A stretch of DNA of 45,446 bases. It comes from Paenimyroides viscosum (GTDB lineage Bacteria > Bacteroidota > Bacteroidia > Flavobacteriales > Flavobacteriaceae). The number at the start of each line of letters is the position of its first letter. The first letter of the stretch is position 1. The notes beneath the pieces are model-generated. The model ran no database searches. It was not told the origin of the DNA and saw nothing but the letters and a program-made list of their open reading frames with translations. The stretch covers positions 1 to 45,446 of the forward strand of contig NZ_RQTJ01000019.1 in the NCBI RefSeq assembly GCF_003858535.1, written 5' to 3'. A program made the position numbers and the translations under genes. Below are positions 25,732 through 34,489 of the stretch, piece after piece.

Positions 25732-26385
25732 TTATATTTCAGAAAGTTCTCTTCTTATTTCAGTAACAAGTTTTTCTTTTATTTCAAGAGTTTGTGCAGC
25801 TAAATTTTCTATAAGATTTTTTTGTTCATTCATTGATGTCATATCTTTTTCAATGATTTGTTTAGCTAAATCTTTCATCATTTGTGCAGATACATCGAAT
25901 GATAATTGTGATAAACGATCCATTTCATCTAAAAGAGTTAGTACGCTATCACCAGCTATTAATTTTAAAGAATTTGTTTCATTTTTGAACTTAAAATATC
26001 TTTCTTGAGATTTCATCATAATTGCTTGAATAGAATTAGAAAATTCTGAGGCAGCTTTTAACTCTTTTTCTGTATCGCCAACGTTACATAAATAATCTGT
26101 ATTGAATTTTGTGAGAACAGGGAGAAATTCTTGTTGCGCTTCTAAATTTCCAACTTGTGATTGTTCGTCTAAAAGAGTAAAATATTTCATATAAGCGTTA
26201 CTTTTAGTTTCATATTGAATTTTACGTCTAGTTGTTTCTAGACCGTATTTTGAAGTAACTTTTTCCTTTTCTTCTGTTATTTGTGAGGTATCTTCAATTA
26301 TTGCTTTGTTTTTTCCTTTTTCTTTAAAATAGGAAGTTAAATATCCGATTAAAAAACCTCCAATTAGCGATAAGATTATTTCCAT
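25732..26385 (-). CDS. Hypothetical protein with N-terminal membrane anchor and coiled coil
   Basis: A 217-residue protein: a membrane segment at residues 3-20 (IILSLIGGFLIGYLTSYF), then a basic turn (KEKGKNK) and about 190 helical, charged residues with heptad-like spacing (ESQERYFKFKNETNSLKL-type stretches, LIENLAAQTLEIKEKLVTEI). No motif is recognised. It is a single-gene unit bracketed by 26411-26423 and 25715-25727. The topology predicts a membrane-tethered cytoplasmic coiled coil. Confidence 0.65.
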   Translation of the reverse strand: MEIILSLIGGFLIGYLTSYFKEKGKNKAIIEDTSQITEEKEKVTSKYGLETTRRKIQYETKSNAYMKYFTLLDEQSQVGNLEAQQEFLPVLTKFNTDYLCNVGDTEKELKAASEFSNSIQAIMMKSQERYFKFKNETNSLKLIAGDSVLTLLDEMDRLSQLSFDVSAQMMKDLAKQIIEKDMTSMNEQKNLIENLAAQTLEIKEKLVTEIRRELSEI

Positions 26386-26410
26386 TGGTTTTTGGCATGA
26401 AGTTTAGAAA

Positions 26411-26423
26411 GCTTGCGTACAAC
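26411..26423 (-). other. Cassette start site (R'-like) of the 217-residue protein gene
   Basis: On the minus strand GTTGTACGCAAGC, 25 bases before the ATG. Its inverse partner at 25715-25727 (ATTATACGCTGGC, plus strand) shares the otherwise variable TACGC and the final GC, which differ in the other cassettes. Confidence 0.55.
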
Positions 26424-26736
26424 ATATATATATATGCGAAGTTACACTTTTTATTCAAATGTTAAAATTTATTGTAAAACCCTTTAAAGTCAGTAGTTAA
26501 GAATACTTGAGCTGCACTTCGCAATAATATAACTGAAGGCGTATATGCGAAGGTTATTTTTTTGTGAAGATATAAAAAAAACAGTGTAAAGTATAAATTA
26601 ATACTAGTACAGTATTTTCTTAATTAACAGAAGAAAATATTAGCGTACAATATTGTACTACTAAAGTTTTGCATTAATGTTAACTTCCTTCGGTTTAACT
26701 CATCTATTTGATTTGTTTTGGCATTCGTTGAATTTA
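26424..26736. other. A+T-rich spacer between cassette units
   Basis: This holds no gene. It contains two ATATGCGAAG-like words (near 26437 and 26550) that recall the cassette-upstream repeats, the word GCTGCACTTCG shared with 25590-25601, and a small dyad of AATATTGTAC type near 26647. Nothing else is seen. Confidence 0.4.
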
Positions 26737-26924
26737 CATTTCGTTCAACAGGCTTTACTTCATGGTTTATTATTTGTTTTAGTATTCAGTGATTATTAAT
26801 TCATCTACCTCATACATTCTATTAGTTTTTGTATTCGGTGAACCTAAAGGTTTCATGTCTTCCACACAAGACGACTCGACCGAAGTGACAGAGCGAAGCT
26901 AAAGCTTAGTTATTATCTGCTGCC
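26737..26924 (-). repeat. attC-like site after the polytopic membrane protein gene (188 bp)
   Basis: On the minus strand: GGCAGCAGATAAT (26912-26924), AACTAAGCTTTAGCTTCGCTC as in the 25632 site, then a diverged hairpin and the insert that also occurs at 23313, ending GTAAAGCCTG|TTGAACG (GTTGAAC at 26743-26749). It is the longest copy and the least regular. Confidence 0.5.
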
Positions 26925-26925
26925 T

Positions 26926-27384
26926 TTATTTTTTCATATTTTTTATTAATGATATTAACGTTCCAATTGATAATGTCAAAATACTAGTTAACCAAAGTTT
27001 ATAACCTAATTCTAATGAAGTTATTTTCGAAAGACTTCCAGATGAACTTGCTGTTATTTCTTCCATTAATGAAAAACTAAATGCAATTATCGATGCAATT
27101 ATTGAAAGTATAATTCCAACGTTTTTCTTTCTAATAATTTGAATTATTGACAATATATAAATTGGATTTGCACACCAAAAAAAAAAACCTGTAATTCCAC
27201 CACCTAACGGAAAAGTCCAACCAAAAAAGAAAAGCATTAAACTATTTGCCCAAGCTGCTGGATTTTCATCTCTGTCAATATAAAAAGCGGGTTGCGATAA
27301 AGAAATACATAAAATAATCAGACTTATACAAATTGTATATTTCTGAAAATTTGGAAGGCTTTTTAATTGTTTAATTAAATTCAT
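26926..27384 (-). CDS. Polytopic membrane protein of unknown function
   Basis: From the ATG at 27384 (MNLIKQLKSLPNFQKY) this is a 152-residue protein with four or five membrane helices (TICISLIILCISLSQ, LMLFFFGWTFPLGGG, NPIYILSIIQII, VGIILSIIASIIAFSF, SILTLSIGTLISLI). An upstream in-frame ATG at 27432 would run through the cassette start site, so I prefer 27384. No family is recognised. It is a single-gene unit bracketed by 27406-27418 and 26912-26924. Confidence 0.6.
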   Translation of the reverse strand: MNLIKQLKSLPNFQKYTICISLIILCISLSQPAFYIDRDENPAAWANSLMLFFFGWTFPLGGGITGFFFWCANPIYILSIIQIIRKKNVGIILSIIASIIAFSFSLMEEITASSSGSLSKITSLELGYKLWLTSILTLSIGTLISLIKNMKK

Positions 27385-27405
27385 TTTAAGCGGTTGCCTT
27401 GGAAA

Positions 27406-27418
27406 GGTTGCACATAAC
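27406..27418 (-). other. Cassette start site (R'-like) of the polytopic membrane protein gene
   Basis: On the minus strand GTTATGTGCAACC, 21 bases before the ATG at 27384. The inverse partner at 26912-26924 (ATTATCTGCTGCC, plus strand) matches 9 of 13. Confidence 0.5.
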
Positions 27419-27532
27419 TTATATATAAGCAAAACATTCTACTCTATTTCATACCCATATAGTAAGATATGCGAATGTTTTTAGTGTTTTTGTTTTATAT
27501 ACATTTCAAATATAATGATTTTTTTAACATTT
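27414..27532 (-). repeat. Cassette-upstream repeat, copy 2
   Basis: Direct repeat of 25363-25480 (roughly 80% by eye), again next to a cassette start. The remaining spacer to 27731 is A+T-rich, with TATATAAA tracts and a possible tra promoter TAACTTGG near 27706. Confidence 0.7.
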
Positions 27533-27731
27533 AGGAATTATTATTTATATCTCAAATTCTAATGAAATCATATCCTTTCATTGCAATAAGAATGTTGCTT
27601 TTTTATATATAAAAATATATGTATATATAAATATATTAAAATCGCGTCAAATGTTAAAATTTAAAATTAACATATAAAGGAGTTTATAGTTAGTAAAAAA
27701 TTTATAACTTGGGTTTTGAAAAAGAAAATCC

Positions 27732-28022
27732 ATGAAAAAGAAATTAATTTATATGTCGATAGCGACCTTTGCTATCGCACAGAGTTCTATTGCTCAGAAC
27801 CTTGATTTACAGACACCTGCAAACAATCTTAAGCAACAAATTTCATCAATATTTCCTATTGTTGCCTGTATTCTATTTGTAGTTGTTGCCTTAGTTAATT
27901 TAGGCCATTTTACCAAAGAGGGTGGCGATTGGAAAAAGGGCGTTTTTAACATTGTTCTTTACTGTGTTATCGTAGGGGTTATTGTTAGTTTATATCAGTA
28001 TGTAGGTTCCACAAGTTTATAA
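27732..28022 (+). CDS. traE: Conjugation protein TraE-like (DUF4134)
   Basis: A 96-residue protein with a signal-peptide-like start (KKKLIYMSIATFAIAQ), then two membrane helices (IFPIVACILFVVVALVNLG and IVLYCVIVGVIVSLYQYV) around a short basic loop (GGDWKKG). This is the pattern of DUF4134 proteins that open Bacteroidota tra operons and occupy the VirB2-like position. It is the first gene of the T4SS operon, 22 bases before the next. Confidence 0.85.
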   Translation: MKKKLIYMSIATFAIAQSSIAQNLDLQTPANNLKQQISSIFPIVACILFVVVALVNLGHFTKEGGDWKKGVFNIVLYCVIVGVIVSLYQYVGSTSL

Positions 28023-28043
28023 TTTAAAAAATACTTTCTGGCT

Positions 28044-28307
28044 ATGAGAAAGATTAAGAATTATAAACACTTTAGAAAAGAACCTTCTATTTGGGGTATG
28101 AATGTAAAGGCTTTTATGGTCTTTATAATTGTTGTTATATGCTCATTAATGACATTAACAACCGGAGTTTCCATCCCTAAACTTATTGTTTTATTACTAA
28201 TAATAGGAGTCTCTTATTTGGTTTGTGTTTCCCTTCTTTCTAATAAAGGATTGTTTTCAAGTGTATCAGATGAAAAATTACCAAACAAAATATCGAAATA
28301 CGAATGA
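28044..28307 (+). CDS. traF: Conjugation protein TraF-like (DUF4133)
   Basis: An 87-residue protein beginning RKIKNYKHFRKEPSIWGMN, followed by two membrane helices (AFMVFIIVVICSLMTLTTG and LIVLLLIIGVSYLVCVSLL). It matches DUF4133, the VirB3-like protein that sits between TraE and TraG and anchors the VirB4-type ATPase. The TraG gene starts 38 bases inside its 3' end. Confidence 0.85.
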   Translation: MRKIKNYKHFRKEPSIWGMNVKAFMVFIIVVICSLMTLTTGVSIPKLIVLLLIIGVSYLVCVSLLSNKGLFSSVSDEKLPNKISKYE

Positions 28308-30708
28308 TACTACATTAGCTATAGATCAAAATAAAATCTGGGCAGCCAATGGAGTGTTTGCTATGGCATATCATATTGATTTGCCTGAGAAATATTCTTT
28401 GGGAGAAGATGATCTTGAAGCTATGAATGATTTTTGGCATAAAGCCTTTAAATATCTTCCCACAAATACCATAATTTGTAAGCAAGATATGTATGCTCAA
28501 CGTAATTTGAGTACGCATGCTTGGTCTGATACTAACTTTTTGCAGAGATCTACTAAAAGCTATTTTAATAATCGACCATATTTAGAACATTCGTGCAATC
28601 TATTCTTTGTACAATCAAGTATCGATACGTTTTTCAATGATAAAATTCAAAATCCTTTTAAGCGGCTAACTAAAAAGAAATTTACTCAGTATGATGATAA
28701 AATCAGAAGTTTTATTGATGCTGTTGAGAATACCGTTTCCTTTTTGATTAATCAAAAACTAAATAGTGGTAATGCGTTCTGTATTCAGCCCTTCACTTTT
28801 GAGGAAACTATGGCGTATGAAGATTTCTTCTTCAATGGTTTTACTAATGATGTAATTACAGATCGAATTTTTGAAAAAGACCATATTCAGATAGGTGATA
28901 AATTTTTGGCAACCGTTTGTATTAATGATGAGAAACAAATGCCTGATGCTATCAATTCATATAAATTAGATAAAGACTTCTCTACGGCAAATTATAAATT
29001 CTATCAAAGTAATGGAGACATTTTTGGGTTCGATCTAAACTTTGATCACGTGTATAATCAAATCATTTTTATAGATGATAGTAAAAAGCATACTCGTGAT
29101 TTAGAAAAACGAAATGAACAACTGGAGAAATCTCAAAGATTTTCCAATGAGAACAAAATTGGATTTGATCAAACCAAATTAATTATAGAAGATGTAATCA
29201 ACGAGCGAGATCATGTGCAAATTATTCGTGGCCATAATAACATTATTGCAATGGCATCGAATATGGAAGATTTAAAAATGCGTTCGAATCAAATTATTCA
29301 AAAGTGCCGGGAGCTGGATATCAAAGCATATTTGCCTATTTCGAATTATTTAAATGCTACGTTTAATTACTCATTCCCTTTATTTGCGCAATATTTTTCA
29401 AACCGTCAAACTTATCGTGCAAATTTAGATTTAGCTGTTTCGTTATTCAATAATACCACGAATTATAAGAGCGATAAAGAGGGAATTTTATTCAACTCTC
29501 GCTTTAATTCTAACATTCCTGTACGCGTGGACACCTGGGATGAAAACAAAAAATATATGAACGCCCGAAACTTCTTTATTGTTGCTCCTACGGGTTATGG
29601 AAAGTCGTTTTTAGCGAATCATATTTTTAGAAATTTTAATGAGCAGAATAACAGTAAAACCGTAATTATTGATTTAGGAGGATCTTATAAAAAGCTATCT
29701 GCCCTTTATTCGGACACAGCTTATATTACCTATCAAGAAGGACAAAGCTTAGGGATTAATCCTTTTTTAATAGAGGGAGAAATAACGTCTAAAAAGATTG
29801 AAGAATTAACGCTGTTCGTGCAAACGCATTATAGAAGAGATAGTGTTCCTAGTCAAAAAGAAAGTACAGCTCTAAAAAAAATTATAGAGCATTATTATCT
29901 AACAAAAAGTAGAAATAATGATACCTATTTTTCCTTTTTGAATTTTGTTGATTTTGTTGAAAATTCAAAGGATAATCTTTTATCTACTCTAGAAATTGAT
30001 ACAGATTATTTTGATTTAAGAGAGTTCCTCTTCTTGTTGTCTGATTTTAGAAAAAATGGATTGTATGAATTCCTTTATCGAGAAGATGAAGATACAATTA
30101 TTCAATCATTAGCCGACAAACGAATTATCGTTTTTGAATTAGATGAAATAAAGGATAATGAACTTTTGCTTACCATTATGCTTCAGCTAATCGGGATTAC
30201 TATTGAGGATATTATTTGGAAGGATAAATCAACACGAGGATATATCTTTTTTGATGAATTCGCTAAACAATTAAAATTCGATGGAATTTTAAATAAAGTG
30301 GAATACTTCTTTCAGGCGGTACGTAAACAAAACTCGGCTATTGGTATTGTTCTACAATCAATTACCCAATTACCTGAAAATACCACAGCCCGATCAATTA
30401 TTGAAAATACTCAAATGTTATATGTTCTTAATGCTAAGGATTACCGTGAAATTCAAAAACGTTTTCATCTATCTGATCATGCGTATAATCAATTAGTATC
30501 TATACAAAGTAATTTTTCTGCGGAACAACCTTATTCGGAGGTCTTTATTATGCGTGGAAACGTTCATGGTGTTTATCGATTAGAAACACCTCAGGAAGTG
30601 TTTTGGGCATATCAAACAGAAGGTAGCAAGAATCAAGAATTGATGAATTATTACCAGGAATATGGAGATATGGAGAAAGCAATTGCAAAAATGATTAGTA
30701 ATAAATAA
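28270..30708 (+). CDS. traG: TraG-family conjugation ATPase (VirB4-like)
   Basis: An 812-residue VirB4-type ATPase powering pilus and channel assembly. Walker A is APTGYGKSFLANH (about residue 439), Walker B YIFFDEFAKQ (about 660), with a downstream QAVRKQNSAIGIVLQS and the family-typical ending. I choose the ATG at 28270 (MKNYQTKYRNT) rather than 28225, because the earlier start adds 15 non-conserved residues and lies deeper in traF. It overlaps traF by 38 bases. Confidence 0.94.
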   Translation: MKNYQTKYRNTNDTTLAIDQNKIWAANGVFAMAYHIDLPEKYSLGEDDLEAMNDFWHKAFKYLPTNTIICKQDMYAQRNLSTHAWSDTNFLQRSTKSYFNNRPYLEHSCNLFFVQSSIDTFFNDKIQNPFKRLTKKKFTQYDDKIRSFIDAVENTVSFLINQKLNSGNAFCIQPFTFEETMAYEDFFFNGFTNDVITDRIFEKDHIQIGDKFLATVCINDEKQMPDAINSYKLDKDFSTANYKFYQSNGDIFGFDLNFDHVYNQIIFIDDSKKHTRDLEKRNEQLEKSQRFSNENKIGFDQTKLIIEDVINERDHVQIIRGHNNIIAMASNMEDLKMRSNQIIQKCRELDIKAYLPISNYLNATFNYSFPLFAQYFSNRQTYRANLDLAVSLFNNTTNYKSDKEGILFNSRFNSNIPVRVDTWDENKKYMNARNFFIVAPTGYGKSFLANHIFRNFNEQNNSKTVIIDLGGSYKKLSALYSDTAYITYQEGQSLGINPFLIEGEITSKKIEELTLFVQTHYRRDSVPSQKESTALKKIIEHYYLTKSRNNDTYFSFLNFVDFVENSKDNLLSTLEIDTDYFDLREFLFLLSDFRKNGLYEFLYREDEDTIIQSLADKRIIVFELDEIKDNELLLTIMLQLIGITIEDIIWKDKSTRGYIFFDEFAKQLKFDGILNKVEYFFQAVRKQNSAIGIVLQSITQLPENTTARSIIENTQMLYVLNAKDYREIQKRFHLSDHAYNQLVSIQSNFSAEQPYSEVFIMRGNVHGVYRLETPQEVFWAYQTEGSKNQELMNYYQEYGDMEKAIAKMISNK

Positions 30709-30723
30709 TGTAAAAAATAAGCT

Positions 30724-31233
30724 ATGAAAAGAATTTTTTTACTCGTTGCATTATTAGTTGGTATAAGTAGTAATGCACAAATGATTACCGTTACTGAAGC
30801 TCCTGCCACCGATATTTTATTAGGGGAGCAGATTGCAGACGGATTGAAGAGTTTACAGGTATCGATGGACAATTACGAATTGGTGAAATCGAACGTGGAA
30901 AAAATTGAAAAGGTGAATTCATATATCGGACAGTTACAACTTATCTCTGATATGATCGATCGACAGCAAGAAGCTATAAAAAATGCTCAACAGGTTGAAA
31001 AGCTGATAAAGAATATTAAAAATGCTTCTACTGCTAAATCCACATTGAATTCAGTTTCTAATTCGCTAACAGCCATTAATAATTCGGCAAAGATGATTAA
31101 CAAAATTACTTCGTCCGGGTTTTTTAATATGAGCGACAAAGAACGTATTGATATGCTTGAAAAAGAGAATCAGACAATATCATCTAATGCAAGAAAAATA
31201 AAAAGTAAGCTGTACATCCTTAAAAATTTGTAG
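30724..31233 (+). CDS. Secreted coiled-coil conjugation protein (TraI/DUF4141-like)
   Basis: A 169-residue protein with a signal peptide (KRIFLLVALLVGISSNAQ) and a mature part that is almost wholly helical and Gln/Asn/Lys-rich. It lies between traG and traJ, where CTnDOT-type elements have TraI (DUF4141), considered VirB5-like. Its end touches the traJ start (TAGATG). The gene name is by position. Confidence 0.65.
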   Translation: MKRIFLLVALLVGISSNAQMITVTEAPATDILLGEQIADGLKSLQVSMDNYELVKSNVEKIEKVNSYIGQLQLISDMIDRQQEAIKNAQQVEKLIKNIKNASTAKSTLNSVSNSLTAINNSAKMINKITSSGFFNMSDKERIDMLEKENQTISSNARKIKSKLYILKNL

Positions 31234-32034
31234 ATGGACGCATTTGATTTTTCATTCATAAATAGCATTCGACAATCCATTGAAAGTGAAGATATTTTAA
31301 ACTACACTATTACTGGTTTTAAAGCATTTGCGATTGCTTTATTAGGGTTAAAATATTTAGGCAAGTACTTTCAGAATATGGATCATGAAGAACCGCGATT
31401 AGGTGGGTTTATGGAGGTTTTAGGTGCGGGTATGATTATTATTTCAGCCGACTGGATTATCGATATGATTGAAAACATATTTGCTCAAATTGATGATTCT
31501 ATAACCACCAAAACCGTTCCTTTTAATACGGAAGTATTTACTAATGCAATGCTTGAATTGCAAATGTTACAAGACGGATGTTCGGGGTTTGACTGTATTA
31601 ATGTCTTTATTGATTCGTTTGTTGCCAATTGTATCATCGTCATATTCTATTCGATTTATTGCTTGTTATGGGTGTTGGATAATTTGGTGTACGGGTTTTA
31701 TTTGATAGAACGAGTTTTTTTAATTCAGATTATGAGGTTCGTTTTTCCCTTAGCTATTGTCTTTTCACAGTTAGATGGAACAAAAGATTTTTTTTACCGT
31801 TGGATAAAAAAATATGTAGGGATTTTAATATTGCCCATACCGTATATGGCCATATTTCATTTGTCGAATTTAGTAATGACACATACCTCGCAAATTCAAA
31901 GCGTAAACCCTGATGATCCTGCTAATTTAACTAAGAGATTATTGCTCTATATCGCAGGTTTAGGTATATCATTTTTCTTGAAAATTAAACTGTTTAGTGG
32001 TACCAAACGATTAGTAGATAATTTATTCAATTAG
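31234..32034 (+). CDS. traJ: Conjugation inner-membrane protein TraJ (VirB6-like)
   Basis: A 266-residue polytopic protein with about six membrane helices (AFAIALLGLKYLGKYF, VLGAGMIIISADWIIDMI, CIIVIFYSIYCLLWVLD, IQIMRFVFPLAIVFSQ, YVGILILPIPYMAIF, LLLYIAGLGISFFLKI). A motif-like DGCSGFDCI lies in a periplasmic loop with two Cys. It belongs to the Bacteroidota TraJ family at the VirB6 position. One base separates it from traK. Confidence 0.88.
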   Translation: MDAFDFSFINSIRQSIESEDILNYTITGFKAFAIALLGLKYLGKYFQNMDHEEPRLGGFMEVLGAGMIIISADWIIDMIENIFAQIDDSITTKTVPFNTEVFTNAMLELQMLQDGCSGFDCINVFIDSFVANCIIVIFYSIYCLLWVLDNLVYGFYLIERVFLIQIMRFVFPLAIVFSQLDGTKDFFYRWIKKYVGILILPIPYMAIFHLSNLVMTHTSQIQSVNPDDPANLTKRLLLYIAGLGISFFLKIKLFSGTKRLVDNLFN

Positions 32035-32035
32035 T

Positions 32036-32671
32036 ATGAAAGTAGGAGAAAACATATTTTATAAACTAAAAAGAAACAATGTAGCCGTATACGTTATGGC
32101 TGTAATTACGTTGGTTTCTGTTGTGTCATCAGCATACTTTAGCTATCAAACCTATCTTCATAGTCGCAATCATGTGTATGCAATAGATAGTAAAGGTCAA
32201 ATGATTCCTTTAACGCTGATTGATCAAAAGAAAGACCGTATTAGACAAGTAATGGCAAATGCTGATTTGTTCGTGAATTACGCTTACGATATCGACGCCT
32301 TTAATTACAAAGAAAAGAAAGAAAAATTATCCTGGTTGTTAGACAATCATGTAATACGGATTTTTAAGAATAAAGAGAATGCCGGCTATTATAATCAGTT
32401 GCTGCAATACAATATTATTCAACACGCAAAAGTGCTTCCTGAAACCATGAAATGGTCAGAAGAAAACGGAAAATATACGTTGCGATTTATTTCTCAGATA
32501 CAAATTATTAATACAGGGCAAAGGCAGGTTTACAATATTCAAATTAAGTTGAATATGATTGATGTGTCAATTAATTATCCATACAATCCTTACGGACTTT
32601 TGATAGTTGATTATGTGGAAGAAAATAAGGTTTTAATTCAAGATGTTGAACAGTTAAAAGAAATGGAATAG
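32036..32671 (+). CDS. traK: Conjugation protein TraK (VirB8-like)
   Basis: A 211-residue protein with one N-terminal membrane helix (AVYVMAVITLVSVVSSAYFS) and a periplasmic domain of the VirB8/NTF2-like type (IRQVMANADLFVNYAYDID, YTLRFISQIQIINTG). It nucleates the channel core. It is followed without a gap by traM (TAGATG). Confidence 0.87.
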   Translation: MKVGENIFYKLKRNNVAVYVMAVITLVSVVSSAYFSYQTYLHSRNHVYAIDSKGQMIPLTLIDQKKDRIRQVMANADLFVNYAYDIDAFNYKEKKEKLSWLLDNHVIRIFKNKENAGYYNQLLQYNIIQHAKVLPETMKWSEENGKYTLRFISQIQIINTGQRQVYNIQIKLNMIDVSINYPYNPYGLLIVDYVEENKVLIQDVEQLKEME

Positions 32672-33694
32672 ATGAATTGGGATTTTAAGAATTTAAGTGA
32701 AGAAGATAAACGTAAATACATTGTTTATACCATTTTTGGAATTATTTCAATAGGTGTAATTGGTATTGGCTTTTCTTTCGTGGGTACTAAAGATTCATCC
32801 AATAAGGAAGTGAATACTATAGATGTTCCTTTATCTTCAGAAAAAGAACAATACGAAACAAGGCTACAAGCTTTACAAAAATTTGATACCGTTAAGGCTG
32901 ATCCAAATCAGCGCATGACTCAATTTTTTGCAAGAAAAAAGTCGGATGATATAGAAGATAATATAGAGTATTTCAATCAGAATAAATCGGAAACAAATAT
33001 GAATTCTGATTATGAGCCAATTCATCAGCAAGTGGATAATACTGCTCCTGCCCAAACTTCGAATTACAACCGATACGGAAATTCATCCATGTGGCAAGTA
33101 GAAGAACCTCAAAATAGTAACATTGGGTATTCATCAGCTAATTACGTTGAAAACAGAGTACAGCAAATTGAACAACGCACTACAGTTCAGACTACTGAAA
33201 CTTATATGAACAATATCGTTGCCGTAGAACAATCAAAAAAAGATCTGTTCGAGAATGGCAAACAAGTAGGTAATGGTACGATTCAAGCAGTTGTTAGAGG
33301 CACACAAGAGGTTAAAAACGGACAAACTTTACGGTTTCAAACCAATGCAGATGGTGTCATTAATGGCGTGAAAATTCCTCGCAATACGTCATTATTTGGT
33401 ATCGTCCGTTTTAATCAATACCGTGCTGAAATTACCATAGAAACAGCTAATATTAATGGATCGATCGTGCCTGTTAATCTAGTGGTTTACAGTAATGATG
33501 GTTTAAAAGGAATTCCTATCTCTTTAGATGAAAGTCTAAAACAAGGAAGAAATAGTGCTGTTGATGATGTAGCAAGAAGTGGTGGTATTTTAGGTAAAGC
33601 TGGAAGTGTAGTTGGTAGCGTAGTATCAAATAAAGTTAAAGAATCTTCAGTGAAATTTATTGATAATCAAAAAGTCTTATTAATTCAAAAATGA
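32672..33694 (+). CDS. traM: Conjugation protein TraM (VirB10-like)
   Basis: A 340-residue protein: cytoplasmic start, membrane helix (YIVYTIFGIISIGVIGIGFSF), a long Gln/Asn-rich periplasmic spacer (about 70-190) and a C-terminal VirB10-like beta domain (GTIQAVVRGTQEVKNGQTLRF, IPRNTSLFGIVRFNQYRAEI). It spans the envelope as channel scaffold. Overlaps traN by 4 bases. No traL-type gene is seen between traK and traM. Confidence 0.88.
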   Translation: MNWDFKNLSEEDKRKYIVYTIFGIISIGVIGIGFSFVGTKDSSNKEVNTIDVPLSSEKEQYETRLQALQKFDTVKADPNQRMTQFFARKKSDDIEDNIEYFNQNKSETNMNSDYEPIHQQVDNTAPAQTSNYNRYGNSSMWQVEEPQNSNIGYSSANYVENRVQQIEQRTTVQTTETYMNNIVAVEQSKKDLFENGKQVGNGTIQAVVRGTQEVKNGQTLRFQTNADGVINGVKIPRNTSLFGIVRFNQYRAEITIETANINGSIVPVNLVVYSNDGLKGIPISLDESLKQGRNSAVDDVARSGGILGKAGSVVGSVVSNKVKESSVKFIDNQKVLLIQK

Positions 33695-34479
33695 TAAAGT
33701 TATTTACAATCGCATTATTCTTCATTGGATTAGAAGTAAATGCACAGGTACAAGTCTTAAAAGCATCAACAGATAAATTCATTACGGTACAATTCCCTTC
33801 GAAAGTTGATTTTTATCAAAACTCAGTATCTATCCATGATAAAGTCGGAATTAGACAAGTAGATGATATTTTGTTCATACAGTTTTTAGAACCCAATGTT
33901 CAAGAAACCAACTTATTTGTAAAAACGGTTGATAATAAAACGTACAATTTTCTATTACAATACCATGAGGATCCAACAGATCTTACCGTTCGAATTGGTG
34001 CAAGCGATATAATGAAGGAATCACAATCCAACGCTACTTCATTACCAGTAAGTAGTTCCAACATAAGCCAAAAGCTTTTGAATGAATCCGGGTATATCAA
34101 AAGCCGTAATATCTCATCTTATAAAAACATCAAGGTTATTTTAAATGGGATTTATGTCAATAGCAATAAGATGTATGTTTTAATGCGAATTGATAACAAT
34201 AGCAATATAAATTACGATGTAAATGCCTTTAAGTTTTATATCACTAACTCCAAGGGTATCGCTACCAGTGAGCAAACGGTTGATGTGAATATTCTAAATG
34301 TAACTCCTGATTTAAAAGTACTTCCTAAGGGAAAAAATAATATAGTTTTTATGTTCGATAAATTTTCTGTGGGGGATGATAAACAGCTTCTTTTTGAATT
34401 AACAGAGAAAAACGGAGATAGAAATTTAAGTTTCAAAATTTTAGCATCATTAATTGATAACGCACGCTATTACAATTAA
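33691..34479 (+). CDS. traN: Conjugation protein TraN (VirB9-like)
   Basis: A 262-residue secreted protein with a signal peptide ending at VNAQ and two beta-rich domains; the second (ISSYKNIKVILNGIYVNSNKMYVLMRIDNNSNINYDVNAF, split here by eye) resembles VirB9 C-terminal domains. It forms the outer part of the core with TraM. The ATG lies in the traM stop (ATGA). Confidence 0.87.
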   Translation: MIKLFTIALFFIGLEVNAQVQVLKASTDKFITVQFPSKVDFYQNSVSIHDKVGIRQVDDILFIQFLEPNVQETNLFVKTVDNKTYNFLLQYHEDPTDLTVRIGASDIMKESQSNATSLPVSSSNISQKLLNESGYIKSRNISSYKNIKVILNGIYVNSNKMYVLMRIDNNSNINYDVNAFKFYITNSKGIATSEQTVDVNILNVTPDLKVLPKGKNNIVFMFDKFSVGDDKQLLFELTEKNGDRNLSFKILASLIDNARYYN

Positions 34480-34489
34480 AAAACAAACT

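Noticed and set aside
23245..27532. XerC/XerD dif-type modules as the explanation of the cassettes
   Set aside because: The sites lack the 28-base two-arm dif layout with a 6-base centre, and the within-unit matching with long hairpins fits integron-type sites better.
28225..28269. Earlier ATG for traG
   Set aside because: It adds 15 unrelated residues translated from traF in another frame.
34454..34489. Earlier ATG for traO
   Set aside because: It lies within traN and would spoil the signal peptide that starts at 34490.
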